The notes: generated by a model not told the origin, from the sequence alone. Shown: positions 53,573 through 63,295, numbered from the stretch's first letter. The stretch: DNA of 64,000 bases from Paludibacteraceae bacterium (GCA_017478725.1 JAFVDD010000012.1:114884-178883), one strand, 5' to 3'. Made by a program: numbers and translations.

Positions 53573-54742
53573 TTATTTAAACTGCAACCAAAACTCATCA
53601 TCGGTACTCTTTCCTTTCACCTCTTTTGCCGATCGAGGATAGTTTTCTATAAACCACGTCAGGAATTTTGCACAATCAATCTTCTCTGACAACATTTTCA
53701 TTCGTCGTTGCTGATACAACACACGACGCTTTTCTGCATCCATTGTTACCAATTGTTCGACACGCTTATACAACGCCTCTACTCCACTCGGCTGTACGCA
53801 GCCATCAGCGCGCCTGATAGGGCTATCAGCTTCCAATGGCGTGGCGTGAATGCCATAGCCTAACTCATATTTATCTTCCAACTCGCGAAGGTAACCTATA
53901 CGACCGACAAAATCATTGAACCTTACAAAAGGAACACCAAGCACGCCGGATTCCGCTGCCATCGTTTGGCTATCTCCAATATAAAGAGATGCAAAAGCCA
54001 TCACATGATGCATATCCAAAGGATTGATGTGCAGCCTATACTGCTCGAATTGCGGTTCAAGTTCACGTTCGGATGTGATAAATATCTGCCCGTGAGGTGA
54101 CAGTATATCAATAATCTGTTGCGCAACTTCTGTTGATATCCCTTTCACTCCTTTGTCGTGATGAGCGTTGAGTTTTGCAAAACGTATTAAGAAATATGGT
54201 TTAAGATGATCTATTTTATATTTTGCCAATAACCCTATCTCAGGAGAAAACACATTGGGATGTAAATATGCCAATTTCCAAAAACCGGGGAAATGCACTG
54301 ATTTATTTTCTATAATTCCGTTATTACAACTATAAGGAGTTATCCGTATATCTACAAACGGCGCTATACTTTTAATATACATTGGCACAATATGCGCATC
54401 ATCTTCGCCTATGTTAATATTTGGCTTGCGTGTCAACCATCCTATGTGCGTTGTCTCTATTGTGGAGCCGGTAATCAAATCAATACGATGTCTAATTGCC
54501 AGTTTAAGCATACGAAAATCCCGAACTAACATATCATAAGCGACACCTATTTTGCCCCATTTTTTATGAGATATAGGACAAATATTTACGTAATCCAAGT
54601 CACTCTGCTGCACTACATTTTCCAGCAAATCTTTCGTTATGATAGCCACAATTACATTGTGTCCATTCCGTTTGAGGTTACTTATCGTATCTCTATAATA
54701 ATAGAAATGTGCCGGATGAACTAATTCAATTAATATATTCAT
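53573..54742 (-). CDS. DUF354-family glycosyltransferase-like protein
   Basis: 389 aa. N-terminal Rossmann-like start MNILIELVHPAHFYYYRDTI, then NLKRNGHNVIVAIITKD, and the GT-B-like C-terminal half with SLYIGDSQTMAAESGVLGVP, the usual DUF354 signature for nucleotide-sugar binding. Related proteins act in surface glycan assembly, perhaps as epimerase- or transferase-like enzymes. The specific reaction is unknown. It follows the DegT aminotransferase by 5 nt. Confidence 0.87.
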   Translation of the reverse strand: MNILIELVHPAHFYYYRDTISNLKRNGHNVIVAIITKDLLENVVQQSDLDYVNICPISHKKWGKIGVAYDMLVRDFRMLKLAIRHRIDLITGSTIETTHIGWLTRKPNINIGEDDAHIVPMYIKSIAPFVDIRITPYSCNNGIIENKSVHFPGFWKLAYLHPNVFSPEIGLLAKYKIDHLKPYFLIRFAKLNAHHDKGVKGISTEVAQQIIDILSPHGQIFITSERELEPQFEQYRLHINPLDMHHVMAFASLYIGDSQTMAAESGVLGVPFVRFNDFVGRIGYLRELEDKYELGYGIHATPLEADSPIRRADGCVQPSGVEALYKRVEQLVTMDAEKRRVLYQQRRMKMLSEKIDCAKFLTWFIENYPRSAKEVKGKSTDDEFWLQFK

Positions 54743-54747
54743 TATTT

Positions 54748-55908
54748 CTAATTAAGTGTATTTAAACAGTTTGCTATATAGTCTATTTCTTTATCTGTTA
54801 ATGCAGGAGAACATGGTATTGAGATAACATACGGGAAAATCTTTTCATAGTTCGATAACTCGGCGCGCCATGTGTGTGTGTGTGTGTGTAGGGGGGGGTA
54901 GAAACGGCCTAACACCTCATTCAGCCGCACATGCTCCTGATACGAATGCGTATAACTCTGCGTCAGATTATTCGCCGCAATTCCTTTCGCGCGTAGAGCC
55001 CCTATCACTTCCCGTGCCTCACGATGCAACGCCACCACTATCACTCTGTTCCGCGTACTTTCTCCTCCTTCCGGCACTTGCTGCAATCGATACTTCGTGC
55101 TATCTATCTGCGCTATCAACCGTTCTGCTTTCCGTGTCCGTTCAGCCTGTATTGCTTCTATCTGCCCCAATGCCGCACGTATCTCTTTCTCCACGTCCGT
55201 TGGCACCCGATGAATACAGTTTGCAAAACCATTTTCCTGTGTATCTTTCAGTTTTAATAATCCCCAATACGCTGCATTCCATATATTCCCTTTCCGTGCA
55301 TCTGCTCTTTTTTCCAACCACCTCTTCACATGCTTATAGACCATCAGTACCGGTCTAATTGTTTTTGATCCTTCAATTAATCTCGGGTCAATTGTTGGAC
55401 ATTTTTGACTAACCAATAATCCTCCACAAACCGCGTACAGATTCTTCACCGCACTCGCCACTGCAAACTCCCCAAATGTCCCGCACAACTGCCCTTTATA
55501 CGAAGCACCCAATGCTTGTGCACAATCCTCAATCACCACTACCCCATGTTTCTTTGCCCAATTCATCACTTTATCCATCCGCATCGGGTTTCCGCCTAAG
55601 TATATCGTCTGCACGGCATCAACATCCTCATGCGCCATCAGTGCCTCTTCTGACATATTCAGCGTCTCCGGGTCAATGTCCACGAATACCAGTGTATGTC
55701 CATTCGCCACTATTGGATAGATGGCTATGAAGCACGTCAACGGACTCACAGCCACTCGCAACGCACCCCGCTCCTCATATAGCAACCGATATATCCTACT
55801 CAGCCCTTCTCGTGACGAGTACGTTATCTCCATCCCTCGCTCTTCCCAAGGATGCGGTTTACCTGCACAGGTGGATTTTATATCATATGGACGATTTAAT
55901 GAAATCAC
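54748..55908 (-). CDS. DegT/DnrJ/EryC1-family sugar aminotransferase, with possible phase-variable tract
   Basis: 386 aa from a GTG start at 55908 (an ATG at 55833 would give 361 aa). PLP-fold features: VVVIEDCAQALGASYKGQLC, lysine site ASAVKNLYAVCGGLLV, and a C-terminal ISIPCSPALTDKEID. It would aminate a keto-sugar nucleotide for the polysaccharide. The region encoding FYPPLHTHTHTW contains C8 followed by TA and nine CA units (54871-54898); slippage in either would shift the frame about 37 codons before the end. At present it is in frame. Confidence 0.9.
   Translation of the reverse strand: MISLNRPYDIKSTCAGKPHPWEERGMEITYSSREGLSRIYRLLYEERGALRVAVSPLTCFIAIYPIVANGHTLVFVDIDPETLNMSEEALMAHEDVDAVQTIYLGGNPMRMDKVMNWAKKHGVVVIEDCAQALGASYKGQLCGTFGEFAVASAVKNLYAVCGGLLVSQKCPTIDPRLIEGSKTIRPVLMVYKHVKRWLEKRADARKGNIWNAAYWGLLKLKDTQENGFANCIHRVPTDVEKEIRAALGQIEAIQAERTRKAERLIAQIDSTKYRLQQVPEGGESTRNRVIVVALHREAREVIGALRAKGIAANNLTQSYTHSYQEHVRLNEVLGRFYPPLHTHTHTWRAELSNYEKIFPYVISIPCSPALTDKEIDYIANCLNTLN
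54871..54898. repeat. (TG)9 microsatellite plus G8 homopolymer in a coding sequence
   Basis: Plus strand: nine TG units (54871-54888), TA, then eight G (54891-54898), inside the DegT aminotransferase gene. Confidence 0.95.
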
Positions 55909-55961
55909 CTTTAATCGAAAATTATACTAATTACATACCAATTATATTAAGGATACTTGTG

Positions 55962-57413
55962 TCATCCCCAATACGGCACATACCGTCTGTTCCGAGGACT
56001 CTTCTCCTCAGGATTAGCTATCTTTATCAACGATGCATCCACCGCATCCTTCAGCAGCCGCGATATCATCGGATAATTCTTATCGTCTATCTGAAAACGT
56101 GCTCGCAAACTCTGATTCGTAGTCTGCTCGTTCGATACATATTTCAAGCACGTATGCTGATAACATGCCTGTATGCGCTCTTGCGGGGTCATGTCTCCCC
56201 ATGTCTTGTAGGACTCCATCGTCACGATCACGCGTTTATCGGTCGATTGGATACGTAGCGGAGGCAACTGATACGCCTCAATCTGCGTAATCACTTTGTC
56301 CAATCCACTACCTTTCTCCTCGCAAAATCCCATCCTGCGCATCACGTCTGCCAGTGCCTCGTTGCGTGATTGATACTCGTCTATGAATCGATCTACTTGC
56401 ACCAACGGCGTGCCGGGATTTGATATCTCTATTCGGTCTGCATATATCTCCACCATCGGACTGCCTAACTCGCTAAAATCTTGGTGAATGACCATATTGC
56501 CGATTAACTCACGAATCGACAACTGCGGATACATCGTCACGCTCTTACGCAATGTCTGCTCAATCACCTCATTGGCAGGTAATTGCCCCTTAATCCATTC
56601 CACTGCATTATCCAGACATACCGCGTAACCGTGCTCAAACACTTGCTCTCGTACCGTCTCTATCTTATTCTTGCCTTTGTAAACGATCACGCGTATTCCT
56701 TTACGTTTCAGCAGTCCAAAGTCTGCCAAGTTCTTAGCCAGCACCAGTGCGCCTAACTGCGTGATACTCCATCCCAACTCTTCATGTTTAATAAAGTGTT
56801 CTTGCTCCAAACGCTCGATTATTCCATCCAGCGTCTGAGGCATCGGCATGTTCATCAGGTTGTAATATGTTTCTACGCTCAATAACGACACCACCTCCTG
56901 CTTACTCAGCATCTCTTTTGCCATCAGTCCGGCTAAGTTCCTATTCGATGCCTTCTTCCATATCTTTGCCTCTTTGTCCGGATAGTTCTGCAAACGTGAT
57001 GTACTGCTATTCACGCGCACATACGCTACGTTCACGAACGAAACCGGTCTGTTTGTGGCTGCGGGAATACGGAATAAGCACACATGCCTACCGTTAGTGG
57101 CTGTAAAGTCATAGATCTCAAAGTCAATTCGCGGAGACAACCGATTGGTCAACCACATCTCCAAGTCCTCTCTCCCTACTCTGGCCTGCTTGCCGTAGAA
57201 TGTTGTCCCTAATACCTCATGAGTCCCATCTTCTACGCCGAACACCAAGTATCCGAAGGACTTATCCAATAGGCATGCACTATTCGATAACGCAGATATT
57301 CTCTCGCCTATTTCTTCTTCGGAGTGGAAATTATGTTTGAACTCCAACCACTCTGACTCATTCGGTTGTGCCACCAGCACCTCCAATAGCCTACTCAATT
57401 CCTGTTCTTTCAT
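55962..57413 (-). CDS. AlbA_2-domain ATP-binding protein (RecG-like/Schlafen-type transcriptional regulator)
   Basis: 483 aa. N-terminal AlbA_2 domain: ESEWLEFKHNFHSEEEIGER (residues 18-37) and FGYLVFGVEDGTHEVLGTTF. The middle is a HATPase_c_4-type region (IRELIGNMVIHQDFSELGSP, ISNPGTPLVQVDRFI, RMGFCEEKGSGLDKVITQIE). The C-terminal winged-helix part is SLRARFQIDDKNYPMISRLL. Members are DNA-binding regulators or defence components. It sits between polysaccharide genes without coupling. Upstream, 57423-57455 holds three 11-nt AGTTACAT-type repeats. Its autonomous insertion in the locus is likely. Confidence 0.9.
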   Translation of the reverse strand: MKEQELSRLLEVLVAQPNESEWLEFKHNFHSEEEIGERISALSNSACLLDKSFGYLVFGVEDGTHEVLGTTFYGKQARVGREDLEMWLTNRLSPRIDFEIYDFTATNGRHVCLFRIPAATNRPVSFVNVAYVRVNSSTSRLQNYPDKEAKIWKKASNRNLAGLMAKEMLSKQEVVSLLSVETYYNLMNMPMPQTLDGIIERLEQEHFIKHEELGWSITQLGALVLAKNLADFGLLKRKGIRVIVYKGKNKIETVREQVFEHGYAVCLDNAVEWIKGQLPANEVIEQTLRKSVTMYPQLSIRELIGNMVIHQDFSELGSPMVEIYADRIEISNPGTPLVQVDRFIDEYQSRNEALADVMRRMGFCEEKGSGLDKVITQIEAYQLPPLRIQSTDKRVIVTMESYKTWGDMTPQERIQACYQHTCLKYVSNEQTTNQSLRARFQIDDKNYPMISRLLKDAVDASLIKIANPEEKSPRNRRYVPYWG

Positions 57414-57422
57414 ATCACTTCA

Positions 57423-57455
57423 GTTACATGCTAGTTACATACTAGTTACATATAT
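57423..57455. repeat. 11-nt tandem repeat AGTTACATACT
   Basis: AGTTACATGCT, AGTTACATACT, AGTTACATATA in register, with another pair of GTTACATA elements near 57561-57577. They lie between the AlbA_2 and ATP-grasp genes; 57490-57550 also shows 7-nt periodic TTCATTC/TTTCACT units. Confidence 0.8.
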
Positions 57456-57608
57456 TTATTACTAGCTAAATTTACACGGATTCCTTTATTTTTCAGTCAT
57501 TTCGTTCATTCTTTCACTCTTTCAGTCCTTCATTCTTTCACCCCTTTTCCTTACTCCAGTTACATATGGGTTACATAAACGACTCTTTACAATTCACAAT
57601 TCACTATC

Positions 57609-58766
57609 TTAGTACCTCTTCACATATAGTATCGGACTCATTAGCACATACATAATCCCCGGTAAAGGGTCAGACCAACTCCATACTGCACTCTCATGCT
57701 TAATGCGATAGGAAGCACATGCATCCCTTAGACTCATCCTTCCATGTATCATTTCCTTGGCAATCACTGTCCAGTCTGTCAGACGTTCAACCCATCCTAC
57801 TTTTTTCATAGGCACGTCAACTGGTGTTTCGATGCCGTTGAAATAATCTATCATCGCTCCTATAAACGAGAATCCGAGCTGGTTACAAATCGTATGCCAT
57901 TTCCATGCACGCGTATTTATCTCCAAAAACTTATATTGCCTAACCTTCTCATCATACATCCATTCTATTTCTCCTAAACCGAAATAGTGTGTCAATTGCA
58001 GTAATCTCTCTGTTTGCTCTTGAATCTCTTGTATATTACAGGTGACAGCAAAGGTGGTAGAATTGCCAAAGTCCATAGGATTCTGCCTGATACGGTTAGC
58101 TTGCAATGAGACGATTGGTTTTCCATCTACGGACATCACTCCGCAGGAGTACAAATGTTTCGGTCCCCCGGACAAAAACTCTTGTATCAAGATGGCATTA
58201 AGAGGATATTGTTTTCCGTCAATCAGTTTATATATCGATAGCAATTCTTCCGGATTATTGCATCTAAAAGCCTTTTTACCGAACGTAGTGTGAAAACTAT
58301 ACATCACTGCCGGCTTCACCACTACCGGATATGGCAATATCTCCGCCAACTGCTCCACGTCCCGCATAGTATTCGGATACCAGCATTTCGGACATGGGAT
58401 ATTATTTGCTTCTGCGTATTGATAGGCTTTTCGTTTATTATTGAACAATGCTACTATATCGGGCTTAGGGATGCCCAATGCAAAACGAGTGTTGAAATCG
58501 ACGTAATGATTACACAGCAAATCTACTGCTTCGTCGTTGGTCGGGAACAGAAGAGTAGCTTGATTTGGCAAACATAAATCATTGATATATTGTATTTCCT
58601 CTTCTTCCGAGTTAAATATAATTGTTCGTTTTACTGCACGTGAATAACGAGCGACAGAATACCTACTCTCACTAAGGAGAACAACCTCTAACTCTTTTGC
58701 AGCAGCCTGCCTCGCTAATCCAAGTGCTTGAATATGTCCGCCTAATATGACTATTCGCTTAATCAT
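57609..58766 (-). CDS. ATP-grasp carboxylate-amine ligase-like protein
   Basis: 385 aa. N-terminal Rossmann-like part (IVILGGHIQALGLARQAAAK), then the ATP-grasp fold: NNKRKAYQYAEANNIPCPKC, LPYPVVVKPAVMYSFHTTFG, ILIQEFLSGGPKHLYSCGVM, and the metal site EIEWMYDEKVRQYKFLEINT with RAWKWH. It joins a carboxylate to an amine or similar nucleophile. Beside FemAB-like and DegT enzymes it may put an amino acid on a sugar. The substrates cannot be named. Confidence 0.88.
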   Translation of the reverse strand: MIKRIVILGGHIQALGLARQAAAKELEVVLLSESRYSVARYSRAVKRTIIFNSEEEEIQYINDLCLPNQATLLFPTNDEAVDLLCNHYVDFNTRFALGIPKPDIVALFNNKRKAYQYAEANNIPCPKCWYPNTMRDVEQLAEILPYPVVVKPAVMYSFHTTFGKKAFRCNNPEELLSIYKLIDGKQYPLNAILIQEFLSGGPKHLYSCGVMSVDGKPIVSLQANRIRQNPMDFGNSTTFAVTCNIQEIQEQTERLLQLTHYFGLGEIEWMYDEKVRQYKFLEINTRAWKWHTICNQLGFSFIGAMIDYFNGIETPVDVPMKKVGWVERLTDWTVIAKEMIHGRMSLRDACASYRIKHESAVWSWSDPLPGIMYVLMSPILYVKRY

Positions 58767-58834
58767 CTTACTATTTCTTTAACCATTTCACTCCCAGAGC
58801 GTTCTTCCTTCGGACTGGAAGAAGCGGCCTCCGC

Positions 58835-59890
58835 CTAAGATAGTTTCTTTAATATTTTCACACCAAGTGTTCCTATCTTATACATCATCGGCTTTGCCGT
58901 AAACAGCCATCGCCCATGCTCCACCAACTCCCCGCCGAACTCAGCCTTGAAATCCCTTACCCCGTACGGTTTATTAGGCTCACCGGCACCCATCATGTCA
59001 TATCTCGCGACACCTTGCATATGTGCATATTCCATTCCGGCATACGTGGCATTGACCGATGGATACTGCTCTCTATATTCCTTATTCAAACCGCATTCAA
59101 ACCATTCATAAACACTTTTCTCATCTTGCACAAGCATGCTGCCTCCAATCACTTTGCCCTCATGCTTCACCAACAGATATCTGCATATGTTCTGCTTATA
59201 CGCCTCCCAAAAGAACGACAGCGGAAACAAAGGCGTCTTTACTTTGGTTCGATATAGTTCCTGCAATATCTGATACCACTCTTTGATGTCTGTAATCTGT
59301 ATTCTGTCAGCGTAGCGGTCTGTATTCTGCGCTCTGCGCACCTGCCTCTTTCTATTCTCACTCAGCCGGTTCCACATTGACTCTCGGTCTCTGCAATCCA
59401 CATGAAAATTCAAATGCGGTTGATACTCAAATTCTGCTTTTTCAAAAGCTCCCTTCCACCGGCTGTAATCATTGAAATTACGCGTCTCAATGTAGATAGG
59501 ACTGGCAAGTTGAAAATTGAAAGTTGAAAGTTGAAAGTTCTCTTTTACCGCCGTCATCAGTGCGGTTACCTCCTCCTCCGTGGCATCATCCGCCAATGCC
59601 GGTCCGCCTATGATAATCGCTCTTCTGGTAAAGAACTGCTTGATCGGATTCTTCTCTACCGTCACATATCCCACGCATACCCCTCGCAACTTTTCTTCGT
59701 TCTCTGCCCCGGAATCTAATTCCGGTTTGCTGCTGACAGCAAATGCAAACGCCTTAAACAACTCCGGCTGCGATGCAAAGAAATCATATGCTTCCGGCGT
59801 CTGAAACCAGGTCCCTGTTCTGCTCTTCTGCACCAATGCACTCCATTGCACGCGGTCTATCTCGCTATTTGTCAGTATATAAAATATCAT
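58835..59890 (-). CDS. FemAB/GNAT-like aminoacyl- or acyltransferase
   Basis: The ATG at 59890 gives 351 aa (a TTG four codons upstream is less likely). The N-terminal half has KNPIKQFFTRRAIIIGGPAL; the second GNAT half has SMWNRLSENRKRQVRRAQNT, HEGKVIGGSMLVQDEKSVYEW and PYGVRDFKAEFGGELVEHGR, the hallmarks of FemAB-like proteins that put amino acids or acyl groups on cell-wall or polysaccharide sugars. Residues 116-128 (ENFQLSTFNFQLA) are encoded by AGTTGAA heptamers (59508-59541). A decayed copy of its first 20 codons lies at 61491-61562. Confidence 0.88.
   Translation of the reverse strand: MIFYILTNSEIDRVQWSALVQKSRTGTWFQTPEAYDFFASQPELFKAFAFAVSSKPELDSGAENEEKLRGVCVGYVTVEKNPIKQFFTRRAIIIGGPALADDATEEEVTALMTAVKENFQLSTFNFQLASPIYIETRNFNDYSRWKGAFEKAEFEYQPHLNFHVDCRDRESMWNRLSENRKRQVRRAQNTDRYADRIQITDIKEWYQILQELYRTKVKTPLFPLSFFWEAYKQNICRYLLVKHEGKVIGGSMLVQDEKSVYEWFECGLNKEYREQYPSVNATYAGMEYAHMQGVARYDMMGAGEPNKPYGVRDFKAEFGGELVEHGRWLFTAKPMMYKIGTLGVKILKKLS
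59508..59541. repeat. AGTTGAA heptamer array inside the FemAB-like gene
   Basis: AGTTGAA, AATTGAA, AGTTGAA, AGTTGAA and a partial AGTTCT in register, giving the repetitive peptide FQLSTFNFQLA. Confidence 0.85.
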
Positions 59891-59905
59891 GTATTCTACC
59901 AACCC

Positions 59906-60046
59906 TTATCTATCATTCCAATAGGTTTGGACGGAACTCCAGATAGCAGTATAATCCGATATATTATGAGTTACAACAGTCCCTGCTCCAATGATACTAA
60001 ACCATGCAAACCTATCCCTAAGCACATTACAACCATTGCCTACCAC
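59906..60046 (-). pseudogene. C-terminal remnant of a hexapeptide-repeat acyltransferase
   Basis: Directly behind the AAA/DUF4143 stop codon an open stretch of 46 codons reads VVGNGCNVLRDRFAWFSIIG then AGTVVTHNISDYTAIWSSVQ and TYWNDR before TAA. SIIGAGTVVTHNISDY is the end of the left-handed beta-helix of NeuD/WbbJ-type acyltransferases (compare [20 protein letters not shown] in the intact gene at 61688). No start codon or N-terminal part remains. It appears that the AAA gene's insertion or a deletion removed the front. Confidence 0.75.
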
Positions 60047-61357
60047 TCATTTAAAGTCACGCGTCAACCACTCCTCAATTCCAATGACCTCAATCCTATA
60101 TCCCTCCTCCTCGATTGTCTCTCTCCGCTCGCGTGTCACGATAGTAAGGTTCTGGCACTTAGTGCCTCTTGCAGCCTCCTTTATTCCGTCTATCTCGCGC
60201 TTGCGAGTTTCCTCATCGGCCATATCCCATGTGGCCTGTATCAGTTCTTCCACGTGATCTTCCCGTTGAACCACAAAGTCACACTCACGTCCGTCTTGCC
60301 AGTAGTACATTTTCCTGTCTGCTCCGCGACGACGGAACAACTCTAACGCCACAATGTTCTCCAGCAGTTTGCCTTTATCCTCCGATTGTGGCATCAATAC
60401 GGCCTGGCGCATTCCTGCATCTATCACATAGTACTTGCGCAACGACTGGTTCTCTTTTACCAGCGATGGACTGTATTTCGGATAACGCACAAACATATAC
60501 GACTCTACTGCCCAGTCTGCCCAGTTATAGAGATCATCTTTTGTTACCGACACACCACTGGAACGCATGTCATTCACTATAGCATTAATAGATGTTGTCT
60601 TCGTTATGTTCAGCATCACGCGTTTCAAGAAATACCGCAATGCCTCAATGTTTTTTATCTTATGACGCTCTGCCAAATCCCTGAAAAGCATTGTATTAAA
60701 ATACCCTTGCAGCAAACGCAGTTTCATCAATTTATCGCTCGCCAGTACTACTTTCGGGAATGCACCACCATATATATACTCCTCCATTGCGGCATAACGC
60801 TTGGCCTTGTCACTTTCCAGATAACTATGTGCATCTATCGCCTTGAATCGGCAGAACTCACGGAAACTCAACGGCAACATTTCATAATCAAGCGTCCATC
60901 CGCGCAAAGCGGTGGAAATCTCGGACGATAGCAATTTGGCGTTGCTACCCGTCACATATACATGCTGGCAATATGACTTAAACACGCGCAGCACAAACAA
61001 ATCCCACCCGACGATGTTTTGAATTTCATCAAAGAACATATAGACATCTTTCAGGTCTATCTCCGGATACATCTCCCGATAGGCTTGCAGTACTTCATCC
61101 AGTTCTTCCGTAGGCATTCCGCCAAGACGTTCATCGTCAAAATTCACCCATAGTATCTGGTCGCGTTTTACTCCGGATGCCAAAAGTTCATTAACTGTTA
61201 ACATCAACAACGAAGACTTACCGGCACGCCGCACACCGGGAACCGTTATTATCAGTTCCGGCTGCGCAGGCAGGACAGTCTCACGTTCTATCCGTTCAAA
61301 CGGCAACTCTGCCTGACTCAGAGCGATTAATGATTTGAATAACTCTTTCCTTGCCAT
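60047..61357 (-). CDS. AAA-family ATPase with DUF4143 C-terminal domain (second copy)
   Basis: The ATG at 61357 gives 436 aa. Walker A ITVPGVRRAGKSSLLMLTVN, Walker B DVYMFFDEIQNIVGWDLFVL, VYVTGSNAKLLSSEISTALR, and DUF4143-type end KGKLLENIVALELFRRRGAD, DGRECDFVV. Clearly of the same family as the protein at 52169 but divergent in sequence. It is flanked on both sides by remnants of polysaccharide genes, so it was probably acquired later. It has its own promoter (61428-61458). Confidence 0.92.
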   Translation of the reverse strand: MARKELFKSLIALSQAELPFERIERETVLPAQPELIITVPGVRRAGKSSLLMLTVNELLASGVKRDQILWVNFDDERLGGMPTEELDEVLQAYREMYPEIDLKDVYMFFDEIQNIVGWDLFVLRVFKSYCQHVYVTGSNAKLLSSEISTALRGWTLDYEMLPLSFREFCRFKAIDAHSYLESDKAKRYAAMEEYIYGGAFPKVVLASDKLMKLRLLQGYFNTMLFRDLAERHKIKNIEALRYFLKRVMLNITKTTSINAIVNDMRSSGVSVTKDDLYNWADWAVESYMFVRYPKYSPSLVKENQSLRKYYVIDAGMRQAVLMPQSEDKGKLLENIVALELFRRRGADRKMYYWQDGRECDFVVQREDHVEELIQATWDMADEETRKREIDGIKEAARGTKCQNLTIVTRERRETIEEEGYRIEVIGIEEWLTRDFK

Positions 61358-61427
61358 AATGAGTGCATTTAGTCTCAAGAAAAAGAAAACTTTTTATAAT
61401 CTTTCCTTATTTTTAGGAAATCCTCCG

Positions 61428-61458
61428 CAAAATTACAGTTTTTTACTGATATATACAA
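61428..61458 (-). promoter_or_regulatory. Promoter of the second AAA/DUF4143 gene
   Basis: Minus strand TTG (61458-61456), 20 nt, TAATTTTG (61435-61428). Confidence 0.8.
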
Positions 61459-61490
61459 ATATTTTCACGCTTTTTTGTGAATTTTACTTA

Positions 61491-61562
61491 TTATCCCTCG
61501 TTTTGCACCAATGCGCTCCATTCCTCGCGGTCTATCTCGCTATTTGTCAGTATGCGCAACAT
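61491..61562 (-). pseudogene. N-terminal remnant of a FemAB-like gene
   Basis: A 23-codon frame MLRILTNSEIDREEWSALVQ then NEG and stop. It aligns to the start of the intact FemAB-like protein (YILTNSEIDRVQWSALVQKS); about 46 of 50 nt are identical between 61503-61552 and 59829-59878. The rest of the gene is absent. Confidence 0.78.
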
Positions 61563-61687
61563 TTGCTCTTACTTTATATCATATTCCCCTATTAACTATA
61601 ATTTACTGCCCTGAATATTGATATAGTTATGAATTTTGCTATTATTTCATTCTTGGATGTCTTAAGCACAAATCATAATAATCCGTA

Positions 61688-62233
61688 TCACTTTCTCATA
61701 CGAATTATTTTGGCGGGATTCCCACCTACTATAGCATAGTCTGGAACATCCTTTGTTACCACAGCTCCCGCACCTATAATTGAATGAGCACCAATGTGTT
61801 TACAACCAGGTAAGACAATAGCACGAGAGCCTATCCATACATCTTTGCATATCTCCAATGGTGTTTCTGGAAGATTTCCCTCCGAACCAATCGGGACATC
61901 AGGATTTTCATACTTATGCCCTCCTCCTAGAAAAAGGACATTCTCTCCCATCATTAGCTGACCATGAAAAGTTATTATTCTATTGTGAGTTATAAAATTT
62001 TTTCCGATTCCGACTCCATCTCCGAGTACGTATATTTTCCCCCCATTCCCGAAGTATGCTCTGGATTCTAAATTGACATATCCTTTGCATTCTGCAAATA
62101 AATGTTTAGCACATTTATAACGACTCCATCGTGAAAACTTACCTATAATCGGTACGGTAGATTTCGGTAAATGTCTAGCACAGCAATAATATAGAAACAG
62201 GAAAAGCCACTTCATGATATTAATGTTTCTCAT
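61688..62233 (-). CDS. Hexapeptide-repeat acyltransferase
   Basis: 181 aa. An N-terminal hydrophobic helix, then left-handed beta-helix repeats: [60 protein letters not shown], ending [20 protein letters not shown]. It acetylates (or otherwise acylates) a sugar of the polysaccharide, by family. The start ATG overlaps the stop of the GT4 gene (ATGA), so translation is coupled. Confidence 0.9.
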   Translation of the reverse strand: MRNINIMKWLFLFLYYCCARHLPKSTVPIIGKFSRWSRYKCAKHLFAECKGYVNLESRAYFGNGGKIYVLGDGVGIGKNFITHNRIITFHGQLMMGENVLFLGGGHKYENPDVPIGSEGNLPETPLEICKDVWIGSRAIVLPGCKHIGAHSIIGAGAVVTKDVPDYAIVGGNPAKIIRMRK

Positions 62234-63177
62234 TTAGGATGTGTTTTCTTTACAACTTCTTGATATATCATAACCAACCTTTGAGCTACCATACGATTAT
62301 CCAATCCGGATTCAACAATCCGCTCGCGCCCGACAGTCCGTCCCTCGAAAGATAACGCCTTTTCTATTAATTCGGCTATCTCTTTTGGTTCTCGTGTCTT
62401 CGCCACATAGCAGCCGTCGATTCCATCTATTCGTTCCTTTACATCCCCTACGTCCACACTCACTATCGGACAACCACAGGCCATCGCTTCTTTAATCACT
62501 TGCGGAGATCCCTCGGTCTTACTAGTCAATAACAGGCAATTCGCTGCGCACATCAATGTGTTCACCTCCATTCGCGTATAGCCTTTCAATTCAACTAATT
62601 CCAAATTGGGAATCACTAAATTCATATCTTCGATTACTCGTTTGGCCAGTTGCGAGTCCTTCACAGGGTTGTCAAATGCTCCTGCAAAAAGAACTTTCAC
62701 ATCACTTTTTTTCCAGTCCAATTGTTTTCTGGCATCCTCTCGCGGAATCAATTGCGTCTCCGACAAATCCACTCCGCATGGCAACAATTCATATCGTTTC
62801 TTGGGTTTCGCTATATCCAGAGTTCGCTGGCTAACAAATATGTTCCACGCAGAAAGATTCATCGCCCTTTTAGAAAAGGGAAGCACTCGTCTATCATTAA
62901 TGTCACTCCCGTGATAAGTAGAAACAACAGGCACACGGCGTGTCGCAAGGTTGGCGAGCAGGCAACTTAATCCATAATGTGCATGAATCACATTTGGTGC
63001 ACATTCATTTATTTTCCTTCGCAATCGGGGCAGTTCCTTTATATATCCCAAGAGACCTTTTTTAGTAATGCCGAACCACTCCACCTTGCAACCTTGTTTC
63101 TCTAACGCTGTCACTTGCTCTTTAACAAATGGAGAGAAACGATTGGCATTATATGATGCCACTATCAATATTCTCAT
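62230..63177 (-). CDS. Glycosyltransferase family 4
   Basis: 315 aa. GT-B fold: [20 protein letters not shown] (acceptor domain), [40 protein letters not shown] and the nucleotide-sugar site [20 protein letters not shown] with [10 protein letters not shown]-type residues after it. It adds a sugar to the growing glycan at the cytoplasmic face. First gene of the leftward unit with the acyltransferase. Its promoter lies at 63197-63227, giving a short leader of about 15 nt. Confidence 0.93.
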   Translation of the reverse strand: MRILIVASYNANRFSPFVKEQVTALEKQGCKVEWFGITKKGLLGYIKELPRLRRKINECAPNVIHAHYGLSCLLANLATRRVPVVSTYHGSDINDRRVLPFSKRAMNLSAWNIFVSQRTLDIAKPKKRYELLPCGVDLSETQLIPREDARKQLDWKKSDVKVLFAGAFDNPVKDSQLAKRVIEDMNLVIPNLELVELKGYTRMEVNTLMCAANCLLLTSKTEGSPQVIKEAMACGCPIVSVDVGDVKERIDGIDGCYVAKTREPKEIAELIEKALSFEGRTVGRERIVESGLDNRMVAQRLVMIYQEVVKKTHPK

Positions 63178-63196
63178 ACCTTTACAATTTTCCGCG

Positions 63197-63295
63197 CAAA
63201 GTTACTACTTTTTTTGCATATCTGCAAGTTTTAGACGAAAATTCTTCATTATGCATGCTATTTGAATCAAAAAAAGACGCCCCAAAGCGTCTTTT
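63197..63295 (-). repeat. Direct repeat copy 1: promoter plus terminator module
   Basis: About 98 nt nearly identical to 63396-63498 (offset 199). It holds the GT4 promoter, TTG (63227-63225), 20 nt, TAACTTTG (63204-63197), and upstream of it on the minus strand an intrinsic terminator with stem AAAAGACGC/GCGTCTTTT (63272-63295) and a T7 tail. Confidence 0.88.

Noticed and set aside
57423-57577. Attachment site or origin from the GTTACATA repeats
   Set aside because: No integrase, DnaA-box cluster or tRNA end is present; the repeats fit the general 11-nt repeat family.
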